This document shows positions 54,724-63,249 of a DNA stretch of 64,000 nucleotides, one piece after another (position 1 is the first letter of the stretch; the number at the start of each line of letters is the position of its first letter). The stretch is from Sediminibacterium sp. KACHI17 (lineage in GTDB: Bacteria; Bacteroidota; Bacteroidia; Chitinophagales; Chitinophagaceae). Below the pieces are notes generated by a model. It searched no databases. It was not told the DNA's origin and saw nothing but the letters and a program-made list of their open reading frames with translations. The stretch is from the NCBI RefSeq assembly GCF_040362915.1, contig NZ_AP029612.1, positions 1,488,001 through 1,552,000 on the forward strand. The letters are read 5' to 3'. A program made the translations under genes and the position numbers.

Positions 54724-56082
54724 CTATACTCCAGCCGGCACATGTATGGGATCAGCATAATGTGCAAGACCGTAATTTCTTTTTTGTGATTCTTCAGGAT
54801 TCAGGACATGCCATTCAAATTCATCTCTGAAATGTCTGATAGCTGCTGCTACAGGCCATGCTGCAGCATCTCCTAACGGACAAATCGTATTGCCTTCGAT
54901 CTTACGTTGGATATCCCAAAGCAAATCGATATCACTCATCTTTCCTTTTCCGTATTCAATATTCTTAAGGATCTTTTCCATCCATCCTGTTCCTTCTCTA
55001 CAAGGTGAACACTGACCACAACTTTCATGTCTGTAGAAACGTGCCAATGATAAGGTATGACGAACTACACACTGATCTTCATCTAATACAATGAATCCAC
55101 CCGAACCCATCATAGATCCGGTAGCAAAACCGCCATCAGCCAAACTCTCATAGTTCATGTAACGTGTTTCACCTTTTGCAGTTTTCAATAATAGATTGGC
55201 AGGAAGAATTGGAACAGATGAACCACCCGGAATACAAGCTTTTAATTTTTTCCCATTGGCAATTCCGCCACAATATTCATCACTGTAAATAAATTCTTCG
55301 ACTGAAATGGTCATATCAATTTCATATACACCCGGCTTATTGATATTACCACAAGCACTGATCAGCTTGGTTCCTGTTGATCTGCCAACTCCGATCTTCG
55401 CATATTCATCACCACCCATATTGATGATCGGAACAACAGCAGCCAATGTCTCCACATTGTTTACAACTGTAGGTCTGTCCCATACGCCTTTAACAGCAGG
55501 GAATGGAGGTTTGATTCTAGGGTTACCACGCTTACCTTCCAATGATTCGATCAATGCAGTTTCTTCACCGCAGATATAGGCACCCGCACCTCTTTGTACA
55601 TGTATATTACAATCAAAACCACTACCTAAGATATTTTTACCGAGGAAGCCGTTGTTCTTTGCTTCTGTAATCGCTTGTTCAAGAATATCAACGATCCATG
55701 CATATTCACCACGGATATAGATATAAGTGTCATTACTTCCCAAAGCGAAAGATGAAACGATCAAACCTTCGATCAATAAGTGAGGGATGAACTCCATCAA
55801 GTAGCGATCCTTAAATGTACCAGGTTCACTTTCATCTGCATTACACACCAAATGTCTTGGCACACCTTCAGGCTTTGCGATGAAGCTCCATTTCATACCG
55901 GCAGGGAAACCGGCACCACCACGGCCACGAAGACCGCTCTTCTTTACTTCTTCTACAATGGCTTCAGGGCTCATTTCTTTGAGTGCTTTCTCAACACTTC
56001 TATAACCGCCCTCTCTCCGATATACATCGAAGTAGCGGATACCTTCTACATGTGCCTTTTCCAGTAATAATTTTTTACTCAT
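54724..56082 (-). CDS. nuoF: NADH-quinone oxidoreductase subunit F
   Basis: The NADH-binding subunit with FMN and cluster N3, 452 aa. NADH/FMN motif LRGRGGAGFPAGMKWSF near residue 52, FMN site ADESEPGTFKDR near 83, GAGAYICGEETALIESLEGK near 165, and the 4Fe-4S motif ESCGQCSPCREG near 353 with a final Cys near 398 (NTICPLGDAAAWP). It sits between the NlpE-like lipoprotein gene and nuoG. The mRNA leader reads TCCCGAAAGGGA, a GAAA-loop hairpin (56089-56103). Confidence 0.96.
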   Translation of the reverse strand: MSKKLLLEKAHVEGIRYFDVYRREGGYRSVEKALKEMSPEAIVEEVKKSGLRGRGGAGFPAGMKWSFIAKPEGVPRHLVCNADESEPGTFKDRYLMEFIPHLLIEGLIVSSFALGSNDTYIYIRGEYAWIVDILEQAITEAKNNGFLGKNILGSGFDCNIHVQRGAGAYICGEETALIESLEGKRGNPRIKPPFPAVKGVWDRPTVVNNVETLAAVVPIINMGGDEYAKIGVGRSTGTKLISACGNINKPGVYEIDMTISVEEFIYSDEYCGGIANGKKLKACIPGGSSVPILPANLLLKTAKGETRYMNYESLADGGFATGSMMGSGGFIVLDEDQCVVRHTLSLARFYRHESCGQCSPCREGTGWMEKILKNIEYGKGKMSDIDLLWDIQRKIEGNTICPLGDAAAWPVAAAIRHFRDEFEWHVLNPEESQKRNYGLAHYADPIHVPAGV

Positions 56083-56121
56083 ATCCTCACATCCCTTTCG
56101 GGAATTTTAAATGATATTCAA

Positions 56122-56583
56122 CTACTGTTTTTTCAATTCATATTTAGCGGCCAATTCACCTGTAATTCTGTTGCCACTCATATCCAGCTGTATCAATTTT
56201 CCTTCTGCAACAAAATATTGATTGGGTCCTTCTTTAATGCTTCCTAAACTGATGGTAGACCCATTGATCCATGTCCACTTACCAGATGCTGTAAAACTAT
56301 TTTCCTTCTTTCCCAGGTATTTGATTACTCTGGAATAAGTGGAATCATTTTTTAATTCAATGGTGGTTTCCATTCCTTCACAATCTGCACAAGGCAATAC
56401 TCCTTTATAAATACCTACAACATCAAGAGAATTTTGTGCTGTGGCTCCATCAACAACGCGCATTATTTCCGAAGAATCTACTTCATATGTAGTATCACTA
56501 ATCACTACCTGTGTGGTAGTAGGCTTTTCTTCACAAGCAGCGAAGAAGAGTGATACACATAATATGTAGTTTAAACTTTTCAT
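56122..56583 (-). CDS. NlpE-like lipoprotein inside the nuo operon
   Basis: A 153 aa lipoprotein (signal ending FFAAC, Cys17) with one NlpE N-terminal-type beta-barrel domain. Recognisable parts are GIYKGVLPCADCEGMETTIEL with the CxxC near residues 68-71, SYSR-like strands, the KENSFTASGKWTW segment, and LIQLDMSGNRITGELAAKY toward the end. In E. coli NlpE senses surface contact, copper or lipoprotein stress and signals to Cpx; no such pathway is shown here. The start is 4 bp after nuoE and the stop is 39 bp before nuoF, so it is transcribed and probably translated with complex I. This is not a usual nuo member. Confidence 0.82.
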   Translation of the reverse strand: MKSLNYILCVSLFFAACEEKPTTTQVVISDTTYEVDSSEIMRVVDGATAQNSLDVVGIYKGVLPCADCEGMETTIELKNDSTYSRVIKYLGKKENSFTASGKWTWINGSTISLGSIKEGPNQYFVAEGKLIQLDMSGNRITGELAAKYELKKQ

Positions 56584-56587
56584 GTGC

Positions 56588-57088
56588 TTAATTCAAGCTT
56601 GCTGCTGCTTTTCTGCATTCATCAATGATTGAATCCACTTTTTCTTTGGTCAGGTGTTCACGATAGTGTTTACCCAGTTGCATCATCGGCGCATATCCGC
56701 ATGCACCCAGGCATTCTACTGTTTTCAATGTGAACATACCGTCGGTTGTTGTCTCACCTGGTTTGATACCCAGTTTTTCTCCGATATATGCAATGATATC
56801 ATCACTTCCTCTCAGCATGCAAGGACCTGTCTGACAAACTTCAAACATGTATTTGCCAACAGGTTTCAGGTTGTACATACTGTAGAAAGTAGCCACTTCA
56901 TATACTTCAATGGGAGTGATCTGTAACAGTTCTGCCACATAATCCATTGTTTCTGTACTTAACCAACCTCCAAAACTATCTTGTGCCAGATGCAATACCG
57001 GTAGCAAGGCGCTTTTTTGTTTGCCTTCCGGATAACGCGCTACCAGGCGCTTGAATTCAGTCATCTGTTCTTCTGAAAATTTCACCAT
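56588..57088 (-). CDS. nuoE: NADH-quinone oxidoreductase subunit E
   Basis: A thioredoxin-fold subunit with 2Fe-2S cluster N1a, about 166 aa from the ATG at 57088 (MVKFSEEQMTEF). The frame runs on to 57112, but that start would overlap nuoD. Cluster ligands are CQTGPCMLRGS near residue 87 and VECLGACGYAPMM near 127, giving the family CxxxxC...CxxxC pattern. ATFYSMYNLKPVG near residue 68 is typical. nuoD ends 13 bp upstream and the NlpE-like gene starts 4 bp downstream. Confidence 0.94.
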   Translation of the reverse strand: MVKFSEEQMTEFKRLVARYPEGKQKSALLPVLHLAQDSFGGWLSTETMDYVAELLQITPIEVYEVATFYSMYNLKPVGKYMFEVCQTGPCMLRGSDDIIAYIGEKLGIKPGETTTDGMFTLKTVECLGACGYAPMMQLGKHYREHLTKEKVDSIIDECRKAAASLN

Positions 57089-57101
57089 ACAATTCAAATT
57101 A

Positions 57102-58334
57102 TTATGCGTCAAGTTCTCCTGCGATCAGGTTCAAACTACTCATGGTTACAATGGCATCACTCAACATACCACCCTGGATCAATTCAGGATATGCCTGATA
57201 ATAAATAAAACAAGGTCTTCTGAAATGCAGACGGAATGGCGTTCTTCCTCCATCACTGATCAGGTAAAAACCTAATTCACCGTTACCTCCTTCTACTGCA
57301 TGGTATACTTCACCTTTTGGCATATCCACCTCACCCATGATGATCTTGAAATGCCAGATGAGTGCTTCCATTTTTGTATAGACATCTTCTTTTTTAGGCA
57401 GATAATATTCCGGAACATTGGCATGATACACTTCTGCATCTGCACCTTTGAACTCCTGTATTTTACGATACGCTTGTTCAATGATGCTTAGACTCTGCCA
57501 CATTTCCGCATTACGAACCAGGAAGCGGTCATAATTATCTCCCGTTTTTCCAACAGGTACAGTGAAGTCAAAATCTTCGTAACTACTGTATGGACTATGT
57601 ACACGCACATCATAATCAACTCCTGCTGCGCGTAGGTTCGGTCCGGTGAATCCATAATTCAGTGCTCTTTCAGCACTGATGCCACCGGTACCTTGTGTAC
57701 GGTCCATGAAAATGCGGTTACGTGTGAAGAGGTTTTCAAACTCTTTCAACACTTTTGGATATTCATTTAAGAATTTCTCGAGTTTCGTAAATGCTGTATT
57801 TGAGAAATTCCTTTCAAAACCGCCAATACGCCCAATATTAGTAGTAAGGCGGGACCCACATACTTCTTCATATATTTCATAGATTAATTCACGGTATTGC
57901 ATTACATACAAGAATCCGGTATAAGCACCGGTATCCACACCAACGATCGAATTACAGATCAGGTGGTCTGAGATACGTGCTAACTCCATGATGATGACAC
58001 GCAAGTAATCAACACGCTTAGGTGTTTGAACACCCAATAATTTTTCACAGGTCAGGTGCCATCCCATGTTATTGATCGGACTGCTGCAATAATTCAAACG
58101 ATCAGTGATTGGTGTGATCTGATAGAGTGGTCTGCGTTCTGCCAGTTTTTCAAATGCACGATGTATATATCCAACTGTTTGCTCAGTGGATACCACTCTC
58201 TCACCATCCAATTCCATAATGTTTTGGAATACGCCATGTGTTGCAGGGTGCGTAGGCCCTACGTTTAACGTAGTTGTTTCCTTTTCAATGGAACCTTCCG
58301 GCAATTTGATATTCTGTTGTTGTTGCGCTAACAT
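57102..58334 (-). CDS. nuoD: NADH-quinone oxidoreductase subunit D
   Basis: A 49-kDa-type subunit forming the quinone site with NuoB, about 410 aa from the ATG at 58334 (MLAQQQQNIKLPEG). A frame continuing to a GTG at 58406 crosses the hairpin repeat and is unlikely. Signatures: NVGPTHPATHGVFQNIMEL near residue 24, QITPITDRLNYCSSP near 75, INNMGWHLTCEKLLG near 90, GGFERNFSN near 168, GPNLRAAGVDYDVR near 230, and the C-terminal LNLIAGELDA (with Asp rather than the most common ending DR). NuoC is a separate gene here, as in most species. Confidence 0.95.
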   Translation of the reverse strand: MLAQQQQNIKLPEGSIEKETTTLNVGPTHPATHGVFQNIMELDGERVVSTEQTVGYIHRAFEKLAERRPLYQITPITDRLNYCSSPINNMGWHLTCEKLLGVQTPKRVDYLRVIIMELARISDHLICNSIVGVDTGAYTGFLYVMQYRELIYEIYEEVCGSRLTTNIGRIGGFERNFSNTAFTKLEKFLNEYPKVLKEFENLFTRNRIFMDRTQGTGGISAERALNYGFTGPNLRAAGVDYDVRVHSPYSSYEDFDFTVPVGKTGDNYDRFLVRNAEMWQSLSIIEQAYRKIQEFKGADAEVYHANVPEYYLPKKEDVYTKMEALIWHFKIIMGEVDMPKGEVYHAVEGGNGELGFYLISDGGRTPFRLHFRRPCFIYYQAYPELIQGGMLSDAIVTMSSLNLIAGELDA

Positions 58335-58377
58335 GGTTACTATGTTGATTAACCTTTCGGCTAAATAATTCTTTATG

Positions 58378-58428
58378 ATGAGTGAGTAGTGAATTAAAAC
58401 ACTCACTATTGACTATTCACTACTGACT
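58378..58428. repeat. AGTAGTG-type hairpin in the nuoC-nuoD gap
   Basis: AGTGAGTAGTGAAT faces ATTCACTACTGACT (14-bp stem, one mismatch) around a 20-nt loop. Bases 58392-58427 match 33795-33831 in about 33 of 36 positions, so this is a second copy of the gyrB-downstream element. Confidence 0.8.
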
Positions 58429-58430
58429 TA

Positions 58431-58937
58431 TTATCCTCTTCCAAACATTTCATCATCCTTATCGATCCTGGTCTGGTCTTCGAGTGGATACTCTTTCCGT
58501 AACGGGAAATAATCCATCTCATCAACATTTAAAATGCGTTTAAGATTCGGATGACCGACAAAATTCACTCCATAAAAATCATAGGTCTCACGCTCCATCC
58601 AATTGGCACTGGAGAATAATTGAGACGCTGTGAAAACATCCGGTGTTTCTACTGAAGTAAATACTTTGAACCGAATGCGTATGTTCTCTACCAGGTTATG
58701 CAAATGATACACCACTGCCAATTCTCTTCCTGCATCATCCGGATAATTTACAGCACACAGATCTGTCAGAAAACGGAATTGCAGTGACTCATCATCAAAT
58801 AAGAACTGCATCACTTTCAGGTTCAGATCCTTGGGTGCTTCAAAACTGAGCATGCCATAGGTTTCCTCAAAGTTGTACACCTGATCTCCAAACTTTTCTT
58901 TCAGTTTTTCCTGTATGAATGAATTCGTTAAAGCCAT
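58431..58937 (-). CDS. nuoC: NADH-quinone oxidoreductase subunit C
   Basis: A 30-kDa-type peripheral subunit, about 168 aa from the ATG at 58937 (MALTNSFIQEKL). The frame extends to 58982 through the CCATGGT array, which supplies spurious ATGs; the shorter start is chosen. Conserved features: FLTDLCAVNYPD near residue 52, VVYHLHN, and the signature YDFYGVNFVGHPNLKRIL near 118 followed by DYFPLRKEYPLEDQTR. It is short and not fused to NuoD. Confidence 0.93.
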   Translation of the reverse strand: MALTNSFIQEKLKEKFGDQVYNFEETYGMLSFEAPKDLNLKVMQFLFDDESLQFRFLTDLCAVNYPDDAGRELAVVYHLHNLVENIRIRFKVFTSVETPDVFTASQLFSSANWMERETYDFYGVNFVGHPNLKRILNVDEMDYFPLRKEYPLEDQTRIDKDDEMFGRG

Positions 58938-58952
58938 TTTTATGTTTTTGTA

Positions 58953-58987
58953 CATAGTCCATGGCTCATGGTCCATGGTCAATAGTT
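58953..58987. repeat. Period-7 CATGGTC array in the nuoB-nuoC gap
   Basis: Heptamers CATAGTC, CATGGCT, CATGGTC, CATGGTC, AATAGTT fill most of the 52 bp between nuoB and nuoC. The period is exactly 7. Confidence 0.8.
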
Positions 58988-58989
58988 AA

Positions 58990-59580
58990 TTATTGAATTC
59001 CATAACTGTTGAGCAATGCTTTATAATGCTCACTGTTTCTTCTTCGGATGCTTTCTTGTCCTACCAGATCTTGAATCTTCATAAACCCATCTAAAATTGC
59101 TTCCGGACGTGGAGGGCAACCCGGAACGTATACATCCACCGGTATTACCTGATCGATTCCCTGAAGAACACTGTATGTATCAAAAATACCGCCACTGGAT
59201 GCACAGGCGCCAACAGCAATTACCCAACGTGGCTCGGCCATTTGCAGGTATACTTGACGTAAAACGGGACCCATTTTTTTTGCGATCGTACCCATGACCA
59301 TCAGGAGGTCGCACTGACGTGGAGAAAATCCTACACGTTCAGACCCAAAACGGGCGAGGTCATAATGCGAGCCCATCGTAGCCATGAATTCGATACCGCA
59401 GCAAGAGGTAGCAAAAGGCAAAGGCCAGATAGAATTTTTACGGGCCAATCCAACAACATCACTCAATTTGGTGGTAAAGAAACCTTCCCCAGAATAACCC
59501 TGCGGTGCTTCTACAGTAGCAATAGCATCAGCGGTACTGGCAGGTATGGGGTTGATATTAAATCTTACGGGGCGTGCCAT
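58990..59580 (-). CDS. nuoB: NADH-quinone oxidoreductase subunit B (4Fe-4S N2)
   Basis: A PSST-type subunit that holds the terminal cluster N2 next to the quinone site, 196 aa. Ligands are the tandem Cys in ATSCCGIEFM near residue 60, GACASSGGIFDTYS near residue 125, and VPGCPPRPEAI near residue 155. ARFGSERVGFSPRQCDLLMV and AKKMGPVLRQVYLQM are family blocks. An N-terminal extension of about 40 residues is normal for the phylum. The gap to nuoA is 89 bp with two small hairpins (AATGGTT/AACCATT and CCGTGAA/TTCACAGCGG). Confidence 0.95.
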   Translation of the reverse strand: MARPVRFNINPIPASTADAIATVEAPQGYSGEGFFTTKLSDVVGLARKNSIWPLPFATSCCGIEFMATMGSHYDLARFGSERVGFSPRQCDLLMVMGTIAKKMGPVLRQVYLQMAEPRWVIAVGACASSGGIFDTYSVLQGIDQVIPVDVYVPGCPPRPEAILDGFMKIQDLVGQESIRRRNSEHYKALLNSYGIQ

Positions 59581-59669
59581 AGTCTTTCGGTTATTTGTAA
59601 TGGTTGCTTATATAACCATTAAAGCTTTGTCTTGTTGTCAAAAAGCCGTGAATCTTCTTTCACAGCGGT

Positions 59670-60071
59670 TTAATCTTCCCATTTAAGGGCACCTTTCTTC
59701 ACGATATAGATGAATCCGATCAGGAAGAAGGAAACGAACATCAGAACAGCCAGAAATCCATCCCAGCCTAATTCTCTAAAATTGACTGCATAAGGATAGA
59801 AGAATATCACTTCCACATCAAACAATACGAAAAGGATCGCTACGAGGAAGTACTTGATCGCCATTGGCTGACGGGCATCACCATGACTTTCGATACCACT
59901 GGCGAAGTTTTCAAGCTTATCTGCTGTTTTACGCTTGGGTCCTACCCACTGTGATACAGCGATCATGGTAGCTACAAATCCTGCCGCAAAAATCAATTGA
60001 ATTCCGATTGGTAAATAACCAGACGCGTTGCTGGTTGCCGATGCATCTAACAGTTGGATAAGCCAGTTCAT
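59670..60071 (-). CDS. nuoA: NADH-quinone oxidoreductase subunit A
   Basis: A three-TM membrane subunit, 133 aa, first gene of the nuo operon. The N-terminal TM helix is preceded by a short extension (MNWLIQLLDASATSNASGY). The signature FASGIESHGDARQPMAIKYF near residue 57 includes the conserved acidic-Cys-type loop (Cys replaced by Ser here), then ILFVLFDVEVIFFYPYAV near residue 80. A -7 box TATTTTTG lies 20-28 bp upstream of the ATG, and the upstream TPR gene is closed by a terminator, so the operon starts here. Confidence 0.94.
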   Translation of the reverse strand: MNWLIQLLDASATSNASGYLPIGIQLIFAAGFVATMIAVSQWVGPKRKTADKLENFASGIESHGDARQPMAIKYFLVAILFVLFDVEVIFFYPYAVNFRELGWDGFLAVLMFVSFFLIGFIYIVKKGALKWED

Positions 60072-60091
60072 GTTAAAACATTAATGTCCGG

Positions 60092-60099
60092 CAAAAATA
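60092..60099 (-). promoter_or_regulatory. nuo operon -7 box TATTTTTG
   Basis: On the minus strand it reads TATTTTTG, an exact TAnnTTTG match 20 bp before the nuoA ATG. A weak TTTT is present near the -33 position. It lies just downstream of the terminator at 60123-60152. Confidence 0.6.
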
Positions 60100-60122
60100 A
60101 GCCTGCGAAGGCATATAAAAAG

Positions 60123-60152
60123 AAAAACTCCCCCGTTATTGGAGGAGTTTTT
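60123..60152 (-). terminator. Intrinsic terminator of the TPR operon
   Basis: On the minus strand ACTCCTCC pairs with GGGGGAGT around AATAAC, with A/U flanks ending in five U. It lies about 20 bp after the stop at 60171. Confidence 0.88.
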
Positions 60153-60170
60153 ACCGAAATATTCTGAAAC

Positions 60171-61913
60171 TTAACTTCCTGAGCCACTCGACGAGCTCGC
60201 AGAGGTAGTTTTATTGCCTGAACCTTGTTTTTCTTTGGCTTTGATCCCTTCTACAATTGCACCTTTAGCGCTGGTAGCATATTGATTCTCATCACCTGGA
60301 GTTGGATACAATGCCAGCATTTTTTCTGCTACTTCCAATCCTTTTTCCAATTCTTTCGATTTGTTTACATAGTACTGAAGTCTGTAATACAAATTCAAGA
60401 AGATCGCTTTTTTATTTTTTTCCTGGTCTTTCATGTAGAATGAATCCAGGTAATCCAATACTGCAATGGCAGCACCGGTTGTTGTATCCGGATCAGAAGC
60501 CAATGCCGCTCTCTTCAGGAATGAATAAGGTTGTGGCTTATCAGGAAATGCTGCCAGGTATTTCTTTCCTAACTCAATGGTGAGTGGGTAATCTTTCCCG
60601 TTCAACGCAGTGCTGGTAAACTGATAATATTCGAATTCACCCATACTACCGCCTTTCAGGTCTAATTGTTTTTGCAACCAACCTAATTGATCACGATACA
60701 TTCCAGCCTTTCCATAGATCTCAGCAGCTTTACCCATGTAGGCGATTTTACTATTTTTTAGCGTATCGAGGGTCATTGCTTTTTCGATATAAGCTACAGC
60801 TTGAGCTTCACTTCCTTTGAAACGTGAATAGATCTTAGTGGCTAGTTCACACTGAGAAGTTGTGATGGCTGCAGGATTAGCAGTTGCAAAGAATTTTTCG
60901 ATAGATTCCTTAGCTCTTACTGAATCATTGGTACGATCGTAGTTATAGGCGTATACCACATTCAACTCAGGAAGATTAGCAATTCCGCCTACTTCCGCTT
61001 CAATCTGCTTGGCTTTTTCCAAGCTCTCATTGTATTTACCTGCACGGAACAGATAGTCTGCCACGAAAAGATCAGTTTTAGGATCTTTATCAGCATTCGC
61101 TACATATTTATCCAGGTATTCTTTTGCTCTTGGTACATCTTTATCCGCATAGTAGTTATACAATGTATAATAAACCGGAGGATAAGTAGGATCTGTAGCA
61201 ATAGCGTCGTTGTAGAATTGCTCAAACAATTCTTTATTATTTTGACTCTGGTAGATTCTTCCGATACGGAATTTCGCCTTGGCATTTTTGGGATCACGTG
61301 CTATCGCTTCCTGATAGGCTTTTACAGCCTCGCCACCATTCTCTCCACCCAATTTCAGGTAGCTAATTCCCATATTGATATAGATATCCGGATTGGTGAG
61401 ATCCAGTGTAGCCGCCTGCTTTAATTTTTCAATACCATAAGCAGGATCTCCCACTTTACTTCCGCCATCCGCATTGGCTCTACCAATGGCATTCAAGATA
61501 CCAGGATTGCCTTTACCCTTATTTCTACCTTTTGTTTCTGTGGTAGCAGTAATAGCTTGCTCAAACTTTTGTTTGGCAGAATTGATATCGCCACCTTCGA
61601 GTATTTCTAAGTGACCCATACCCACCAATAACCAAGCATCACTACCCACATCTTGCAAACCTTGCTGGTAAACAGCTTTGGCTGCATTGAGCATGTCTTT
61701 TGTCAACCCGCCGGCTTCACCTGCAATCAGGGACTGACCGTACCAATAGATCGTTTGAGGATCTTTTGGATTGGCATCATATGCCTTTTTCAAGGTTTCA
61801 CGGGCGCTTTTGAATTTCTCGTAGTTGAGGAATTTGATTCCGTCAGCCACCTGCGCCATCAAGCACTGTACAGCAAGCAACGCTGTCACGATCAAAGAAA
61901 CGGTCTTCTTCAT
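60171..61913 (-). CDS. Exported tetratricopeptide repeat protein
   Basis: A 580 aa protein with a signal peptide (ends LMAQ, residue 21) and TPR-type helix pairs over most of its length. Clear examples are FLNYEKFKSARETLKKAYDA near 28, NPDIYINMGISYLKLGGEN near 175, and NAKAKFRIGRIYQSQNNKE near 208. The C-terminus is a low-complexity Ser/Gly tail (TTSASSSSGSGS). It probably forms a periplasmic scaffold. It starts 23 bp after the PstS-like gene in a three-gene operon with it and a small membrane protein. Such TPR genes are often near exbB/exbD/tonB clusters in Bacteroidota; none of those is seen here up to the operon's first gene. Confidence 0.8.
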   Translation of the reverse strand: MKKTVSLIVTALLAVQCLMAQVADGIKFLNYEKFKSARETLKKAYDANPKDPQTIYWYGQSLIAGEAGGLTKDMLNAAKAVYQQGLQDVGSDAWLLVGMGHLEILEGGDINSAKQKFEQAITATTETKGRNKGKGNPGILNAIGRANADGGSKVGDPAYGIEKLKQAATLDLTNPDIYINMGISYLKLGGENGGEAVKAYQEAIARDPKNAKAKFRIGRIYQSQNNKELFEQFYNDAIATDPTYPPVYYTLYNYYADKDVPRAKEYLDKYVANADKDPKTDLFVADYLFRAGKYNESLEKAKQIEAEVGGIANLPELNVVYAYNYDRTNDSVRAKESIEKFFATANPAAITTSQCELATKIYSRFKGSEAQAVAYIEKAMTLDTLKNSKIAYMGKAAEIYGKAGMYRDQLGWLQKQLDLKGGSMGEFEYYQFTSTALNGKDYPLTIELGKKYLAAFPDKPQPYSFLKRAALASDPDTTTGAAIAVLDYLDSFYMKDQEKNKKAIFLNLYYRLQYYVNKSKELEKGLEVAEKMLALYPTPGDENQYATSAKGAIVEGIKAKEKQGSGNKTTSASSSSGSGS

Positions 61914-61936
61914 TTGTCGGTTTTTATAGTTGTACG

Positions 61937-62860
61937 TTAATCTGCGTCTTTTATACTACCAGAGCGTTTCGTGAATCCCATTTTTGCAGGAACCAAAAAC
62001 GCTCTTCGAAATATCAACTGCCCTCTTTCCATACTCATGAAATTCATAAAGCCTGTTCCGAGTCCGGTTGCATTCTCTTTCAATATGTAATACAATGGGC
62101 GTGCCAAAGGATATTGACCATATGAAATCGTTGCCTGGGAGGGTTTTGCGAATATATCTTTTTCCTCACATTTAACACATTCCACCAGACCTAAGCGTAT
62201 TTTTTTTAAGTACGCCAGTTGTACAGGATCATAACTATCGGCGATCCAGCTGATACCTATAAATCCTACTACATCTTTTCGTCCTGCAACAATATCCAAT
62301 ACATGTTGGCTATTGTTTGCTGCCACTACATTCGCTCCAAAATCTGCCCCTTTCAGAACAGAATCTTTAAGATAGCGAACGGTACTGGTAGCTTTATTGC
62401 CATCCATTACGGCTGTTATCTTATCCTTACCACTTAGGATACTTTTTAACTTGCTCAGGGTAAAAACACTGTCAGGTGATTGATTATTAACGATGACTGC
62501 AACAGCATCGTAAGCCAGTACACCATATAGTGGTGAATAAGACAACTGATTCTCAAAGAACGATGCCTCTGTTTTTGTTAATCCACGCGCTACAATGACC
62601 ATACGTGTACTGTCATTTTGTAGATCCCTGAAACAATCAGATTCCGGTTTATAGGAAACAATGATCTCTGTTTCAGGAAACGAGGACTTATGAACTCTTA
62701 ACTGCTCTTCAATGACCGGTTTAAAGCTCTCATCAACACTGATCCTGATCGTACCTTTTGTTGGTGTATCAACTGTCTGAATTTTATCAGACTGGTCAGA
62801 ACACCCCATCAACAGAACCAAAACAAAAATTGCGATCGTATATATATTGTTTCTGGTCAT
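61937..62860 (-). CDS. PstS-like substrate-binding lipoprotein
   Basis: About 307 aa from the ATG at 62860, a lipoprotein with signal ending LLMGC (Cys20). The rest is a periplasmic binding fold of the PstS type: IRISVDESFKPVIEEQLRVH near residue 38, then VIVARGLTKTEASFF, VAVIVNNQSPDSVFTLSKLKSILSG near 135 (typical phosphate-binding lobe boundary), and VVGFIGISWIADSYDP near 205. No pst permease genes are near, so the ligand is uncertain; phosphate is only the family default. The start codon is 1 bp after the stop of the upstream small membrane gene, which suggests translational coupling. Confidence 0.82.
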   Translation of the reverse strand: MTRNNIYTIAIFVLVLLMGCSDQSDKIQTVDTPTKGTIRISVDESFKPVIEEQLRVHKSSFPETEIIVSYKPESDCFRDLQNDSTRMVIVARGLTKTEASFFENQLSYSPLYGVLAYDAVAVIVNNQSPDSVFTLSKLKSILSGKDKITAVMDGNKATSTVRYLKDSVLKGADFGANVVAANNSQHVLDIVAGRKDVVGFIGISWIADSYDPVQLAYLKKIRLGLVECVKCEEKDIFAKPSQATISYGQYPLARPLYYILKENATGLGTGFMNFMSMERGQLIFRRAFLVPAKMGFTKRSGSIKDAD

Positions 62861-62861
62861 G

Positions 62862-63095
62862 TTAATAATCCCTCTTGATCCCTCTGTACAATCTAAAGCC
62901 ACCATACAATAAAAAAACAGCACCCATTAAATAACGAAACATTGGATCAACCAATAACAATTGCTCGATTTTCAATTTCTCCGCCAGTAACAAAAGCACT
63001 GCTGTCCCAAGTATAATCACTGCCATAGATAGGTCATAAATCATTCGCATGATCCTATAACTTTTCTGTTGCCTTTCTTTAAAATCCATTGCCAT
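62862..63095 (-). CDS. Small two-TM membrane protein
   Basis: A 77 aa protein from the ATG at 63095, preceded by an AAGGAG sequence, one of the few Shine-Dalgarno-like motifs in the window. The upstream part of the frame begins with TTG and is not used. There are two TM helices (MIYDLSMAVIILGTAVLLLL near residues 17-36 and MFRYLMGAVFLLYGGFRLY near 50-70) with basic flanks. I do not recognise a function; similar small proteins lie beside PstS-like and TPR genes in related bacteria (knowledge, not checked here). First gene of the three-gene operon. Confidence 0.65.
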   Translation of the reverse strand: MAMDFKERQQKSYRIMRMIYDLSMAVIILGTAVLLLLAEKLKIEQLLLVDPMFRYLMGAVFLLYGGFRLYRGIKRDY

Positions 63096-63249
63096 ACGAC
63101 TCCTTTTATACCCGAGGGTGGGCAATTTAGTCAATAATTTTATTTGTTCGCTGAAATCTAGGTGCCATTTTCCGATTAAATAGTACTGAATTAATATTTA
63201 GATGCCTGTTTGTTTTCTTTCCATACGATCATATGTTAAAGCGCTAGTA

